DNA from: Pseudomonas viridiflava
Lineage (GTDB): Bacteria; Pseudomonadota; Gammaproteobacteria; Pseudomonadales; Pseudomonadaceae
Assembly (NCBI RefSeq): GCF_900580865.1
Contig: NZ_UTBZ01000095.1
Span: 1 to 64,000 of the forward strand
Direction: 5' to 3'
Length of the DNA: 64,000 nucleotides
In this document: piece by piece, positions 52,146-60,739 of the stretch
How positions within the stretch are numbered: the stretch's first letter is position 1
Layout of the letters: every line of letters begins with the position of its first letter
Translations under genes and position numbers: made by a program
Notes under the pieces: model-generated
What the model saw: the letters and a program-made list of their open reading frames with translations, nothing else
Database searches by the model: none
What the model was told of the DNA's origin: nothing

Positions 52146-53522
52146 TCACACCGTATGCAGATACCAGTTGTACTCAAGGTCTGAAATCGAGTTCTCGAAC
52201 TCGGCCAGCTCGCTCTCCTTACACGCGACAAACACGTCGATGTACATCGGGTCGATGTAGCGGGCCATAACTTCGCTGTCGTCCAGCTCACGCAGTGCAT
52301 CGCGCAGGTTGTTCGGCAGGCTCTGTTCGTTCTGCTCGTAGCTGTTGCCTTCCACCGGGGCGCCCGGCTCGATCTGATTGGTCAGACCGTGGTGAATACC
52401 GGCCAGCACCGAAGCCATTAGCAAGTACGGGTTGGCGTCAGCACCGGCAACACGGTGCTCGATACGCACAGCATCGGCAGAACCGGTTGGCACACGGACC
52501 GCAACGGTGCGGTTGTCGATGCCCCAGCTCGGCGAGTTCGGTACGTAGAACTGCGCGCCGAAACGGCGGTACGAGTTGACGTTCGGGCAGAGGAACGCCA
52601 TTTGCGCAGGCAGGGTCTCCAGCACACCGCCGATCGCGTGACGCAGTGCGGCGTTCTGCTCGGGATCCTCGCTGGCGAAGATGTTGTTGCCTTCTTTGTC
52701 CAGGATCGAAATGTGCACGTGCAGACCGTTGCCCGCCTGGCCCGGGTACGGCTTGGCCATGAAGGTGGTGTCCATCTCGTGGTCGTAGGCGATGTTCTTC
52801 ACCAGACGCTTGAGCAGGACGGCGTAGTCGCACGCCTTGATCGGGTCGGAGACGTGATGCAGGTTGACTTCGAACTGCGCCGGGGCGCTTTCCTTGACGA
52901 TCGCGTCAGCCGGGATGCCCTGCTCTTTCGCGCCTTCGAGGATGTCTTGCAGGCAATCGACGTATTCGTCGAGGTCGTCGATCAAATACACCTGAGTCGA
53001 CACCGGACGCTTGCCGGAGACCGGCGAACGTGGCGACTGCGGACGACCGTTCACGTTGTCCTGATCGATTAGATAGAACTCGAGTTCGAATGCCGCGCAG
53101 ATGGTCAGGCCGAGGTCGTCGAATTTGCGCACGACGTTGGCCAGCACTTCACGCGGGTCAGCGAAGAACGGCTGGCCTTCGATCTCGTGCATGGTCATTA
53201 AAAGTTGTGCGGTTGGACGCTTCTGCCACGGCTCGATGCTCAGGGTGCCGGGGATCGGGTAGCAGATGCGGTCAGCGTCGCCGATGTCCAGACCCAGACC
53301 GGTGCTTTCCACCGTGGAGCCATTGATGTCGAGGGCGAAAAGCGAGGCCGGCAGGTTGATGCCTTTCTCGTAAACCTTATGAAGACTGGTGCGTTCGATG
53401 CGCTTGCCGCGCACCACACCGTTCATATCCGCAATCAGAAGGTCGACGTACAAAACCTCAGGATATTTCTTAAGGAATGCGTTTGCTTCGTTGAGTTGAA
53501 CGGTACGCAGAGGGACCGACAT
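52146..53522 (-). CDS. spuB: Gamma-glutamylpolyamine synthetase (SpuB/PauA-like)
   Basis: 458 residues. Glutamine synthetase fold: IADMNGVVRGKRI, AAFELEFYLIDQD, GNGLHVHISIL, CPNVNSYRRFGAQF, RVAGADANPYLLMASVLAG, and the conserved end DLEYNWYLHTV. It ligates glutamate to putrescine or other polyamines using ATP, the first step of the pathway. It is divergent from the hydrolase gene at 53805, like spuA/spuB in arrangement of functions. AGGTG precedes the start. The name is by resemblance; PauA paralogues cannot be told apart here. Confidence 0.9.
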   Translation of the reverse strand: MSVPLRTVQLNEANAFLKKYPEVLYVDLLIADMNGVVRGKRIERTSLHKVYEKGINLPASLFALDINGSTVESTGLGLDIGDADRICYPIPGTLSIEPWQKRPTAQLLMTMHEIEGQPFFADPREVLANVVRKFDDLGLTICAAFELEFYLIDQDNVNGRPQSPRSPVSGKRPVSTQVYLIDDLDEYVDCLQDILEGAKEQGIPADAIVKESAPAQFEVNLHHVSDPIKACDYAVLLKRLVKNIAYDHEMDTTFMAKPYPGQAGNGLHVHISILDKEGNNIFASEDPEQNAALRHAIGGVLETLPAQMAFLCPNVNSYRRFGAQFYVPNSPSWGIDNRTVAVRVPTGSADAVRIEHRVAGADANPYLLMASVLAGIHHGLTNQIEPGAPVEGNSYEQNEQSLPNNLRDALRELDDSEVMARYIDPMYIDVFVACKESELAEFENSISDLEYNWYLHTV

Positions 53523-53804
53523 GATGCACCTATTTAGCTGTTAATTATTATGTTCACTACTGTTTCGCCGAGCCAGTCAACCCGAACGGCAAAGTGAAGT
53601 CAATAGCGAACAGATGACCGCTGAGGGTTTATTTTTCGGGCTTTTTTTAACACTTGCGTGCCAATACAGGCGCCGCAACCCCGAGAATCATAAAGATTTG
53701 ATGAGCGGCGTTTAGAATTTTTTACATGGCAGTTGTTAATTAAAATCAACGAGGCTAAGCTCCGGAAAAGCTCGTTCAAGTGTCAAACTTCGAGGTGAAT
53801 AAAA
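53523..53804. promoter_or_regulatory. AT-rich divergent control region of the polyamine genes
   Basis: 282 bp between spuB-like and puuD-like genes, notably AT-rich for this genome (TTTATTTTTCGGG, TTAATTAAAATCAAC). It must hold both promoters. I could not place a regulator site with confidence. Confidence 0.5.
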
Positions 53805-54566
53805 ATGGCATTCAAGCCATTGATCGGCGTTACTGCGTGCGTCAAACAGATTGGCCTGCACCCCTATCACATCAGCGGCGACAAGTACTTACGTGCTGTC
53901 AGCGTTGGCGCTAACGGGCTGCCAGTGGTCATTCCTTCCCTTGGCAACCTGACTGAAATCGAAGACCTGCTCGGTCAACTCGACGGTCTGCTGCTGACCG
54001 GTTCGCCGTCGAACGTGGAACCTTTCCACTATCAAGGCCCGGCCAGCGCCCCCGGCACGGATCACGATCCGGCGCGGGATGCCACCACCCTTCCTTTATT
54101 GCGTGCAGCCATTGCGGCGGGCGTTCCGGTGCTCGGCATTTGCCGTGGCTTCCAGGAAATGAACGTGGCGTTCGGCGGCAGCCTGCATCAGAAGGTGCAT
54201 GAGTTGCCGGGCATGCTCGATCACCGTGAAGCCGACAGCCCGGACGTGGCCGTGCAATACGCACCGGCCCATGCGGTGACCGTGCTTGGTGGCGGTGTGT
54301 TCGAAGCACTGGAGCTGCCGGACGAGTTCCAGGTCAACTCGATTCATAGCCAGGGCATCGACCGCCTCGCCCCCGGCCTGCGTGCCGAAGCGGTGGCGCC
54401 GGACGGTTTGATCGAGGCGGTCTCGGTCGAGCACAGCCCGACCTTCGCCCTCGGCGTGCAATGGCACCCGGAATGGCAAGTGCTCGATAACCCGAACTAC
54501 CTGAAGATTTTCCAGGCATTCGGCGCGGCTTGCCGGCAACGGGCGGCGCAGCGCAACCAGCGCTGA
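53805..54566 (+). CDS. Gamma-glutamyl-GABA hydrolase (PuuD/SpuA-like)
   Basis: 253 residues. Class I glutamine amidotransferase domain of peptidase C26 type: LDGLLLTGSPSNVEP, VLGICRGFQEMNVAFGG (catalytic Cys), VNSIHSQGIDRLAPGL, LGVQWHPEWQ (catalytic His/Glu). It removes glutamate from gamma-glutamyl-GABA in the last step of the pathway. GAGGTG ribosome binding site. It heads the rightward group that continues into the transporter genes after a repeat. Confidence 0.93.
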   Translation: MAFKPLIGVTACVKQIGLHPYHISGDKYLRAVSVGANGLPVVIPSLGNLTEIEDLLGQLDGLLLTGSPSNVEPFHYQGPASAPGTDHDPARDATTLPLLRAAIAAGVPVLGICRGFQEMNVAFGGSLHQKVHELPGMLDHREADSPDVAVQYAPAHAVTVLGGGVFEALELPDEFQVNSIHSQGIDRLAPGLRAEAVAPDGLIEAVSVEHSPTFALGVQWHPEWQVLDNPNYLKIFQAFGAACRQRAAQRNQR

Positions 54567-54730
54567 TCCAACCCAAGAATACGTAACGATTTACTGCCCC
54601 CACGGACGTCGGGTGTGCCTGCGCGCATCCGTTATTCGTGAACAGCAACACCCGTAATAACAACAAGTACGACCCAGGCAGCCAGGACGGCGGCGCCGAC
54701 CAAGCCAGGACAACCCACTGAAAATGTGGC

Positions 54731-54821
54731 CCCTGTAGGAGCTGCCGAAGGCTGCGATCTTTTGATGTTGATTGTAAAAAACAAGATCAAAAGATCGCAG
54801 CCTTCGGCAGCTCCTACAGGG
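54731..54821. repeat. REPIN, GTAGGAGCTGCCGAAGG family
   Basis: Near-perfect inverted pair around TGTTGATTGTAAAAAACA. Nothing else recognised from 54567 to 54912. Confidence 0.93.
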
Positions 54822-54912
54822 ATATGTGTGAGGGGGATGGTTGTTCCTGGCTTGCAATCCACTTAAGCCCGGCCACATTGGCCCGGCGAACGAAACCTGT
54901 TGGGAGTTTCAC

Positions 54913-56055
54913 ATGGCAAACGCCTCCAGCACTTACAGGAAGGCACTTGAAGGTCATCAGCAACCGAAAAAGGTGCTGGTGAAAGTCGATCGTGTCACCA
55001 AGAAGTTCGACGAAACCGTGGCCGTGGACGATGTGTCCCTGGAGATCCATCAGGGCGAAATCTTCGCCCTGCTCGGTGGCTCCGGTTCGGGCAAATCGAC
55101 CCTGCTGCGCATGCTCGCCGGTTTCGAGCGCCCGACCGAAGGGCGGATTCTGCTCGACGGCGTGGACATCACCGACATGCCGCCGTACGAGCGGCCGATC
55201 AACATGATGTTCCAGTCCTACGCGCTGTTCCCACACATGACCGTCGCGCAGAACATCGCCTTCGGCCTCAAGCAGGACCGTTTGCCCGCCAGCGAAATCG
55301 ATGCCCGTGTCGATGAAATGCTGCGTCTGGTGCACATGACCCAATACGCCAAACGCCGTCCGCACCAGTTGTCCGGCGGCCAGCGCCAGCGCGTGGCCCT
55401 CGCCCGCTCGCTGGCCAAACGCCCGAAGCTGTTGCTGCTCGACGAGCCGATGGGTGCGCTGGATAAAAAGCTGCGTTCGCAGATGCAACTGGAACTGGTG
55501 CAGATCATCGAACGCGTCGGCGTGACGTGCGTGATGGTGACCCACGACCAGGAAGAGGCCATGACCATGGCCGAGCGCATCGCGATCATGCACCTGGGCT
55601 GGATCGCGCAGATCGGCAGCCCGGTCGACATTTATGAAGCACCGGTCAGCCGCATGGTTTGCGAGTTCATCGGCAACGTGAACGCCTTCGACGGCACCGT
55701 GGTGGAAGACCTCGAAGGACACGCGATCATCCACAGCCCGGACTTGCAGCAGAAAATTTACGTCGGTCACGGCGTCAGCACTTCGGTGCAGGACAAGTCG
55801 GTCACCTACGCGATCCGTCCGGAAAAAATGCTCGTCAGCACCACCCAACCGGAGTTCCGCTACAACTGGTCCGAAGGCAAAGTGCATGACATCGCCTACC
55901 TCGGCGGCCACTCAGTGTTCTACGTCGAATTGCCCGGCGGCAAAATCGTCCAGTCGTTCATGGCCAACGCTGAACGGCGTGGCGCGCGTCCGACCTGGGA
56001 CGACAAAGTCTACGTATGGTGGGAAGACGACAGCGGCGTGGTACTGCGCTCATGA
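54913..56055 (+). CDS. spuF: Polyamine ABC transporter ATPase (PotG/SpuF-like)
   Basis: 380 residues; start at MANASSTYRKALEG with GGGAG ahead. Walker A GGSGSGKSTLLRML, Q-loop FQSYALFPHMT, signature LSGGQRQRVALARSLA, Walker B LLLLDEPMGALD, H-loop VTHDQEEA, then a TOBE domain (about 300-375). It energises polyamine uptake. It overlaps spuG by 4 bp (ATGA). Confidence 0.95.
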   Translation: MANASSTYRKALEGHQQPKKVLVKVDRVTKKFDETVAVDDVSLEIHQGEIFALLGGSGSGKSTLLRMLAGFERPTEGRILLDGVDITDMPPYERPINMMFQSYALFPHMTVAQNIAFGLKQDRLPASEIDARVDEMLRLVHMTQYAKRRPHQLSGGQRQRVALARSLAKRPKLLLLDEPMGALDKKLRSQMQLELVQIIERVGVTCVMVTHDQEEAMTMAERIAIMHLGWIAQIGSPVDIYEAPVSRMVCEFIGNVNAFDGTVVEDLEGHAIIHSPDLQQKIYVGHGVSTSVQDKSVTYAIRPEKMLVSTTQPEFRYNWSEGKVHDIAYLGGHSVFYVELPGGKIVQSFMANAERRGARPTWDDKVYVWWEDDSGVVLRS

Positions 56056-56966
56056 GAACCTTCAATCAGCAATTCCTGCGCCTGGTGCCCAGCGGGCGAA
56101 AACTGGTGATCGGCATCCCGTTCATCTGGCTGTTCCTGTTCTTCATGCTGCCGTTCTTTCTGGTGATGAAGATCAGCTTCTCGGAAGCCGCGCTGTCGAT
56201 CCCGCCGTACTCGGAGATCTACACCTTCGCCGAACAGAAATTCCAGCTGCTGCTGAACATCGGCAACTACACCATGCTCGGCGAAGACGAGCTGTACCTG
56301 TCGGCCTACCTCGGTTCGCTGAAAGTCGCAGCGCTGAGCACCATGATGTGCCTGCTGATCGGTTTCCCGATGGCCTATGCGATCACCAAGACCGGCAAGG
56401 AAACGCAAAACGTCCTGCTGCTGTTGATCATGATGCCGACCTGGACCGCGATCCTGATCCGCGTTTACGCGTGGATGGGCATCCTCAGCAACAACGGTTT
56501 GCTCAACGCGTTTCTGATGTGGACGGGGCTGACCGATCACCCGATCGAGATCCTCAACACCAACACCGCCGTCTATATAGGGGTCGTGTACGCGTATTTG
56601 CCGTTCATGGTGTTGCCGCTGTACGCCAATCTTGTCAAGCACGATGGCAGCTTGCTGGAAGCCGCGCAGGATCTGGGCTCGAGCAACTTCAACAACTTCT
56701 GGAAAATCACCGTGCCGCTGGCCAAGAACGGGATTATTGCCGGCTGCATGCTGGTATTCATCCCGGTGGTCGGTGAGTTCGTGATCCCTGAACTGTTGGG
56801 TGGCCCGGAGACGCTGATGATCGGTCGTGTGCTGTGGCAAGAGTTCTTCAATAACCGCGACTGGCCGGTGGCATCTGCCCTGGCGGTGGTGATGCTGTTG
56901 ATCCTGATTGTGCCGATTCTGCTGTTCAACCGCAGCCAGGCCAAAGAGATGGAGGCACGGGGATGA
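56052..56966 (+). CDS. spuG: Polyamine ABC transporter permease (PotH/SpuG-like)
   Basis: 304 residues; six-helix binding-protein-dependent permease. The EAA loop reads EAAQDLGSSNFNNFWKITVPL, quoted to 20: EAAQDLGSSNFNNFWKITVP. Also FPMAYAITKTGK and WTAILIRVYAWMGIL, typical of PotB/PotH. It pairs with the next permease, whose gene it overlaps by 4 bp. Confidence 0.95.
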   Translation: MRTFNQQFLRLVPSGRKLVIGIPFIWLFLFFMLPFFLVMKISFSEAALSIPPYSEIYTFAEQKFQLLLNIGNYTMLGEDELYLSAYLGSLKVAALSTMMCLLIGFPMAYAITKTGKETQNVLLLLIMMPTWTAILIRVYAWMGILSNNGLLNAFLMWTGLTDHPIEILNTNTAVYIGVVYAYLPFMVLPLYANLVKHDGSLLEAAQDLGSSNFNNFWKITVPLAKNGIIAGCMLVFIPVVGEFVIPELLGGPETLMIGRVLWQEFFNNRDWPVASALAVVMLLILIVPILLFNRSQAKEMEARG

Positions 56967-57838
56967 AACGCTTCGGATTTTCCAAGTTCATGCTGATCTT
57001 CGGTTTGATGTTCATTTATCTGCCGATGCTGATTCTGGTGATCTACTCGTTCAACGCCTCCAAACTAGTGACAGTCTGGGGCGGCTGGTCGGTGAAGTGG
57101 TACGTCGGCTTGCTCGACAACACGCAACTGATGGGCTCGGTGGTGCGCTCGCTGGAAATCGCCTGCTACACCGCGATTGCTGCAGTCGCGTTGGGCACCC
57201 TCGCCGCTTTCGTGCTGACTCGCGTCACACGCTTCAAGGGTCGCACGCTGTTTGGTGGTCTGGTCACCGCGCCATTGGTGATGCCGGAGGTGATCACCGG
57301 TCTGTCGCTGTTGCTGCTGTTCGTGGCAATGGCGCAGTTGATTGGCTGGCCGCAGGAGCGTGGCATCGTCACGATCTGGATCGCCCACACCACGTTTTGT
57401 GCCGCTTATGTGGCGGTGGTAGTCTCCGCGCGCTTGCGGGAACTGGACCTGTCGATCGAAGAAGCGGCGATGGATCTCGGTGCGAAGCCGTTCAAGGTGT
57501 TTTTCCTGATCACCATTCCGATGATCGCGCCGTCGCTGGCGGCGGGCGGGATGATGTCGTTTGCCTTGTCGCTGGATGACCTGGTGTTGGCGAGCTTCGT
57601 TTCCGGACCAGGTTCGACGACGTTGCCGATGGAAGTGTTCTCGGCGGTGCGTCTGGGCGTGAAGCCTGAGATCAACGCCGTGGCCAGCCTGATTCTACTG
57701 GCGGTTTCCTTGGTGACCTTCCTGGTCTGGTACTTCGGCCGCAAGGCAGAAGCCAACCGCAAAAAAGCGATTCAGGAAGCGATGGATCAGACCGCGAACG
57801 AGTCGTGGCAGCAACCGCAACAAGCCGCCACCGCTTGA
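56963..57838 (+). CDS. spuH: Polyamine ABC transporter permease (PotI/SpuH-like)
   Basis: 291 residues; PotC/PotI-type permease with PLVMPEVITGLSLLLLFVAM, EAAMDLGAKPFKVFFLITIP (EAA loop) and MSFALSLDDLVLASFVSGPG. The tail after residue 265 is hydrophilic and Gln/Ala rich. It completes the membrane core of the importer. Confidence 0.95.
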   Translation: MKRFGFSKFMLIFGLMFIYLPMLILVIYSFNASKLVTVWGGWSVKWYVGLLDNTQLMGSVVRSLEIACYTAIAAVALGTLAAFVLTRVTRFKGRTLFGGLVTAPLVMPEVITGLSLLLLFVAMAQLIGWPQERGIVTIWIAHTTFCAAYVAVVVSARLRELDLSIEEAAMDLGAKPFKVFFLITIPMIAPSLAAGGMMSFALSLDDLVLASFVSGPGSTTLPMEVFSAVRLGVKPEINAVASLILLAVSLVTFLVWYFGRKAEANRKKAIQEAMDQTANESWQQPQQAATA

Positions 57839-57840
57839 CC

Positions 57841-58004
57841 GGTAGGAGCTGCGGCACGCTGCGATCTTTTGACTTTGTTTTTGCAGATCAAAAGATCGCA
57901 GCCTCGTTTCACTCGACAGCTCCTACACAAATGTAGTCAGCCCCTCGGTCAGTCCCTTCTCCCTACGGGCGGTCCGACGTTTCGGGAGGGTCAGGGTGAG
58001 GGGG
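57841..58004. repeat. REPIN of GTAGGAGCTGC family followed by a partial CCCTCACCC-type element
   Basis: 57841-57927 is an inverted GTAGGAGCTGC pair with a variant right arm (CTCGTTTCACTCGACAGCTC). 57941-58004 is a damaged copy of the CCCTCACCC family (right arm TCAGGGTGAGGGGG). Confidence 0.82.
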
Positions 58005-58042
58005 CTTTGCGTAACGTGAATAAAAACAATGGAGTTGTACCG

Positions 58043-59140
58043 ATGAAAATGTTTGGCAGGACTCTGCTGACACTGTCCTTAATGGGCGCGATGGTCATGG
58101 GCGCCCAGGCCAACGACAAGGTGCTGCGTGTTTACAACTGGTCCGATTACATCGCGCCGGACACCGTCAAGAAGTTCGAAGACGAGACCGGCATCCGCGT
58201 GACCTACGACGTCTTCGACAGCAACGAAACCCTTGAGGCACGTTTGCTGGCGGGCAAATCCGGTTACGACCTGGTCGTGCCGTCGAACAGTTTCCTGGCC
58301 AAGCAGATCAAGGCTGGCGTCTATCAGACGCTGGACAAATCGAAGCTGCCGAACTGGAAGAATCTCAACCCGGTGCTGCTGAAAAACGCCGCCGCCAGCG
58401 ATCCGGACAACGCCCACGCGTTCCCGTACATGTGGGGCTCGATCGGCATCGGTTTCAACCCGGCCAAGGTCAAGGAAGTGCTCGGCGCCAACGCCCCGAC
58501 CAATTCCTGGGACTTGTTGTTCAAGCCGGAAAACGCTGAAAAACTGAAAGCCTGCGGCATCAGTTTCCTCGACTCGCCAACCGAAATGATCCCGGCCGCC
58601 CTGCACTATCTGGGCTACCCGGTGAATGACAAGGACACCGCGCACATCAAGGAAGCCGAGGCGCTGTTCATGAAAATCCGCCCGAACGTCGCGTATTTCC
58701 ATTCCTCGAAATACATCTCCGATCTGGCCAACGGCAACATCTGCGTGGCGGTCGGTTACTCCGGTGACGTGCTGCAGGCCAAGGCCCGCGCGGTGGAATC
58801 GGGCAACAACGTGGTGATCGATTACAGCATTCCCAAAGAAGGCGCCGGCAGCTTCTACGACATGGTCGCGATCCCGCGCGATGCGGCGAACGTCGAGAAC
58901 GCTTACCTGTTCATGGACTTTCTGATGCGCCCGGACATCATCGCCGAGATCACCAACAGCAACGGCTACAGCAACGCCAACGCGGCGGCCACGCCACTGG
59001 TGGATGAAGCGATCCGCAACGACCCGGGTTCGTACCCGTCGCAAGCGGTGATGGCAACGCTGTATGCGGTGCCGGATCAGCCGATTGCCACCCAGCGGAT
59101 CATGACCCGTGGCTGGACCCGGGTGAAGCTCGGGAAGTAA
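58043..59140 (+). CDS. Polyamine-binding periplasmic protein (PotF/SpuD-like)
   Basis: 365 residues; start at [20 protein letters not shown], signal peptide cleaved near AQAND. Mature PotF-type sequence: [65 protein letters not shown]. It binds putrescine or spermidine-type polyamines and delivers them to SpuFGH. Unlike the paired spuD-spuE of P. aeruginosa, only one binding protein gene is here, placed after rather than before the ATPase. A CA-rich Crc/Hfq-like motif (58019-58029) abuts its GGAG site. Confidence 0.94.
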   Translation: MKMFGRTLLTLSLMGAMVMGAQANDKVLRVYNWSDYIAPDTVKKFEDETGIRVTYDVFDSNETLEARLLAGKSGYDLVVPSNSFLAKQIKAGVYQTLDKSKLPNWKNLNPVLLKNAAASDPDNAHAFPYMWGSIGIGFNPAKVKEVLGANAPTNSWDLLFKPENAEKLKACGISFLDSPTEMIPAALHYLGYPVNDKDTAHIKEAEALFMKIRPNVAYFHSSKYISDLANGNICVAVGYSGDVLQAKARAVESGNNVVIDYSIPKEGAGSFYDMVAIPRDAANVENAYLFMDFLMRPDIIAEITNSNGYSNANAAATPLVDEAIRNDPGSYPSQAVMATLYAVPDQPIATQRIMTRGWTRVKLGK

Positions 59141-59157
59141 TCCCGACGAAAATCCAA

Positions 59158-59250
59158 ATGTGGGAGCGAGCCTGCTCGCGAAAGCGGTATGACAGGCGAT
59201 GAAAATGTTGGGTGTGCCGACGCCTTCGCGAGCAGGCTCGCTCCCACAGT
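59158..59250. repeat. REPIN, GTGGGAGCGAGC family
   Basis: ATGTGGGAGCGAGCCTGCTC and inverted partner after the binding-protein gene. Confidence 0.92.
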
Positions 59251-59355
59251 AAAGCAATGCAGTGCTGAAAAATTTCCCGTTCACGCAGCGCCTTACCACC
59301 GCTGCACCCTGCTATGAACGGCCTCACCTGGCTCCCTCGGCTCAGGTGAATTCTC

Positions 59356-59379
59356 AGGCGCCTTCGGGCGCCTTTTTTT
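59356..59379 (+). terminator. Strong rightward terminator
   Basis: AGGCGCC-TTCG-GGCGCCT then seven T. It is 216 bp beyond the potF-like stop and before the convergent thpR gene. It may end the transporter transcript or a short RNA. Confidence 0.92.
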
Positions 59380-59384
59380 GTGCC

Positions 59385-59924
59385 TCAGATCAGCGGCCAA
59401 TCCTGCAGAATCCGATAGCGCCCCTTGTGTGATTCGAACAGAGCGAAGCGTTCGGCACGCAGGAAGAACTCCGGCGGCGTAGCGGATTCCGGCTCCGGCG
59501 CGCGGTAGTCGCGAGTCAACGTCAGATGCGGGCGAAACTCGCGGCTTGTCTCTTCGAAGCCAAAGGGCAACATCGCCTGCTCCAGCGCGTAGACCAACCG
59601 CAATAACGACTGCGGCGCCTGCTCCGGCGCCAGCGACAACACCCCGGCGCGGTGCCAAACCTGCAAACGATCCAGCGAAATCTTTAACGCCTCACCCGGC
59701 GTACGCACTTGGCCGGCGGCCTCGCAGACTTCGTTGATCTGCACCAATGGCACTGCGCCGAGAAACAGCAGCGTCAGATGAAAGTTGTCGGCCGGCACCG
59801 GTTTGCCGGTTCTCAAGCCCAACTCCGCGCGCCATTGAGCGATCGCCTTGCGCTGCGCCGGCGGGCAATCGAGGGCGAAAAACAGCCGCTTGAACGGTGC
59901 ATCCCTGCGCGTTTCATCAGTCAT
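59385..59924 (-). CDS. thpR: RNA 2',3'-cyclic phosphodiesterase ThpR (LigT family)
   Basis: 179 residues with the two HxT motifs of the 2H phosphoesterase fold: NFHLTLLFLG (about residue 43) and RPHLTLTRDY (about residue 129). It hydrolyses 2',3'-cyclic phosphates at RNA ends in vitro; the physiological substrate in bacteria is unsettled. Confidence 0.92.
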   Translation of the reverse strand: MTDETRRDAPFKRLFFALDCPPAQRKAIAQWRAELGLRTGKPVPADNFHLTLLFLGAVPLVQINEVCEAAGQVRTPGEALKISLDRLQVWHRAGVLSLAPEQAPQSLLRLVYALEQAMLPFGFEETSREFRPHLTLTRDYRAPEPESATPPEFFLRAERFALFESHKGRYRILQDWPLI

Positions 59925-60031
59925 GGCCCTGCTCCCTCGCTCATCGTGATCCGCCGGATTCTACACAGCCTGATCTGACGACTCGTGACAGGTAGCTATA
60001 GTTCAAGGATTGCCATCAACCGGAGACCGCC

Positions 60032-60226
60032 ATGCGCGAGATCCTCAGCAAAGAACCGTGGTGGGCCCGGCCACCGCATCCAGGGCAGGATGAAAAGGAG
60101 CTGGAATGGGGCTGGCTGGTGCATTACAGCGAGGGTGAACCGCGCTTCGAATTCGTCCGTGAACGCCCGACAGACGAGCAGATTCGCGACCGCAAAAGCT
60201 GCCGCATCACCCCCACATCCGAGTGA
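60032..60226 (+). CDS. Hypothetical protein (64 aa)
   Basis: Starts MREILSKEPWWARPPHPGQD with GGAG at the right distance. Small, charged, with Trp-rich N-terminal half (ELEWGWLVHYSEGEPRFEFV) and an RDRKSCR segment near the end. No family recognised and no signal peptide. Confidence 0.75.
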   Translation: MREILSKEPWWARPPHPGQDEKELEWGWLVHYSEGEPRFEFVRERPTDEQIRDRKSCRITPTSE

Positions 60227-60247
60227 ACACAGCCAGTGAGCACTAAT

Positions 60248-60341
60248 CCTGTGGGAGCGAGCCTGCTCGCGAAAGCGGAGTATCAGTGACCTTTTTGTCG
60301 ACTGACACACTGCATTCGCGAGCAGGCTCGCTCCCACAGGG
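60248..60341. repeat. REPIN, GTGGGAGCGAGC family
   Basis: Inverted pair CCTGTGGGAGCGAGCCTGCT / AGCAGGCTCGCTCCCACAGG. Confidence 0.92.
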
Positions 60342-60383
60342 TTTTGTGGTGAAGCATGAATCTTGCCCATTCCAAAATCGGGT

Positions 60384-60737
60384 TCAGGACTCAAGAATGT
60401 TCTTGAAGCCGCCAAAGATCATGCGTTGGCCATCGAACCCCATCGGGTTGACGTCCGGTTGCATGCGTGGGTCTTCCATCATTTTGCCCATGCCGGCGTC
60501 GCGTGTGGCTTTGTCTGGCCAGATCAGCCAGCCAGCCGAAACCGTTTCGCCTTCCTTGAGTTTTACCGCCATCGGGAATGAGGTGACTTTACCCTCCGGC
60601 ACGTCATCGCCCCAGCACTGAACCACGTCCTGTGCGCCGTACTCCTTGAACAGTTTCGCCGCGATTTCACAGTGCTTCTTGTACTGCTCACGATTGGCTG
60701 TCGGCACCGGCGCTACAAAAATATCGATGTAAGCCAT
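60384..60737 (-). CDS. DUF1428 family protein
   Basis: 117 residues; start at MAYIDIFVAPVPTANREQYK. It matches the DUF1428 (YbaA-like) pattern: VQCWGDDVPEGKVTSFPMAV and WLIWPDKATRDAGMGKMMED. It is a ferredoxin-like alpha-beta dimeric barrel family, function unknown. It starts 2 bp after the stop of the lipoprotein gene, so the two are probably co-transcribed. Confidence 0.9.
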   Translation of the reverse strand: MAYIDIFVAPVPTANREQYKKHCEIAAKLFKEYGAQDVVQCWGDDVPEGKVTSFPMAVKLKEGETVSAGWLIWPDKATRDAGMGKMMEDPRMQPDVNPMGFDGQRMIFGGFKNILES

Positions 60738-60739
60738 GA

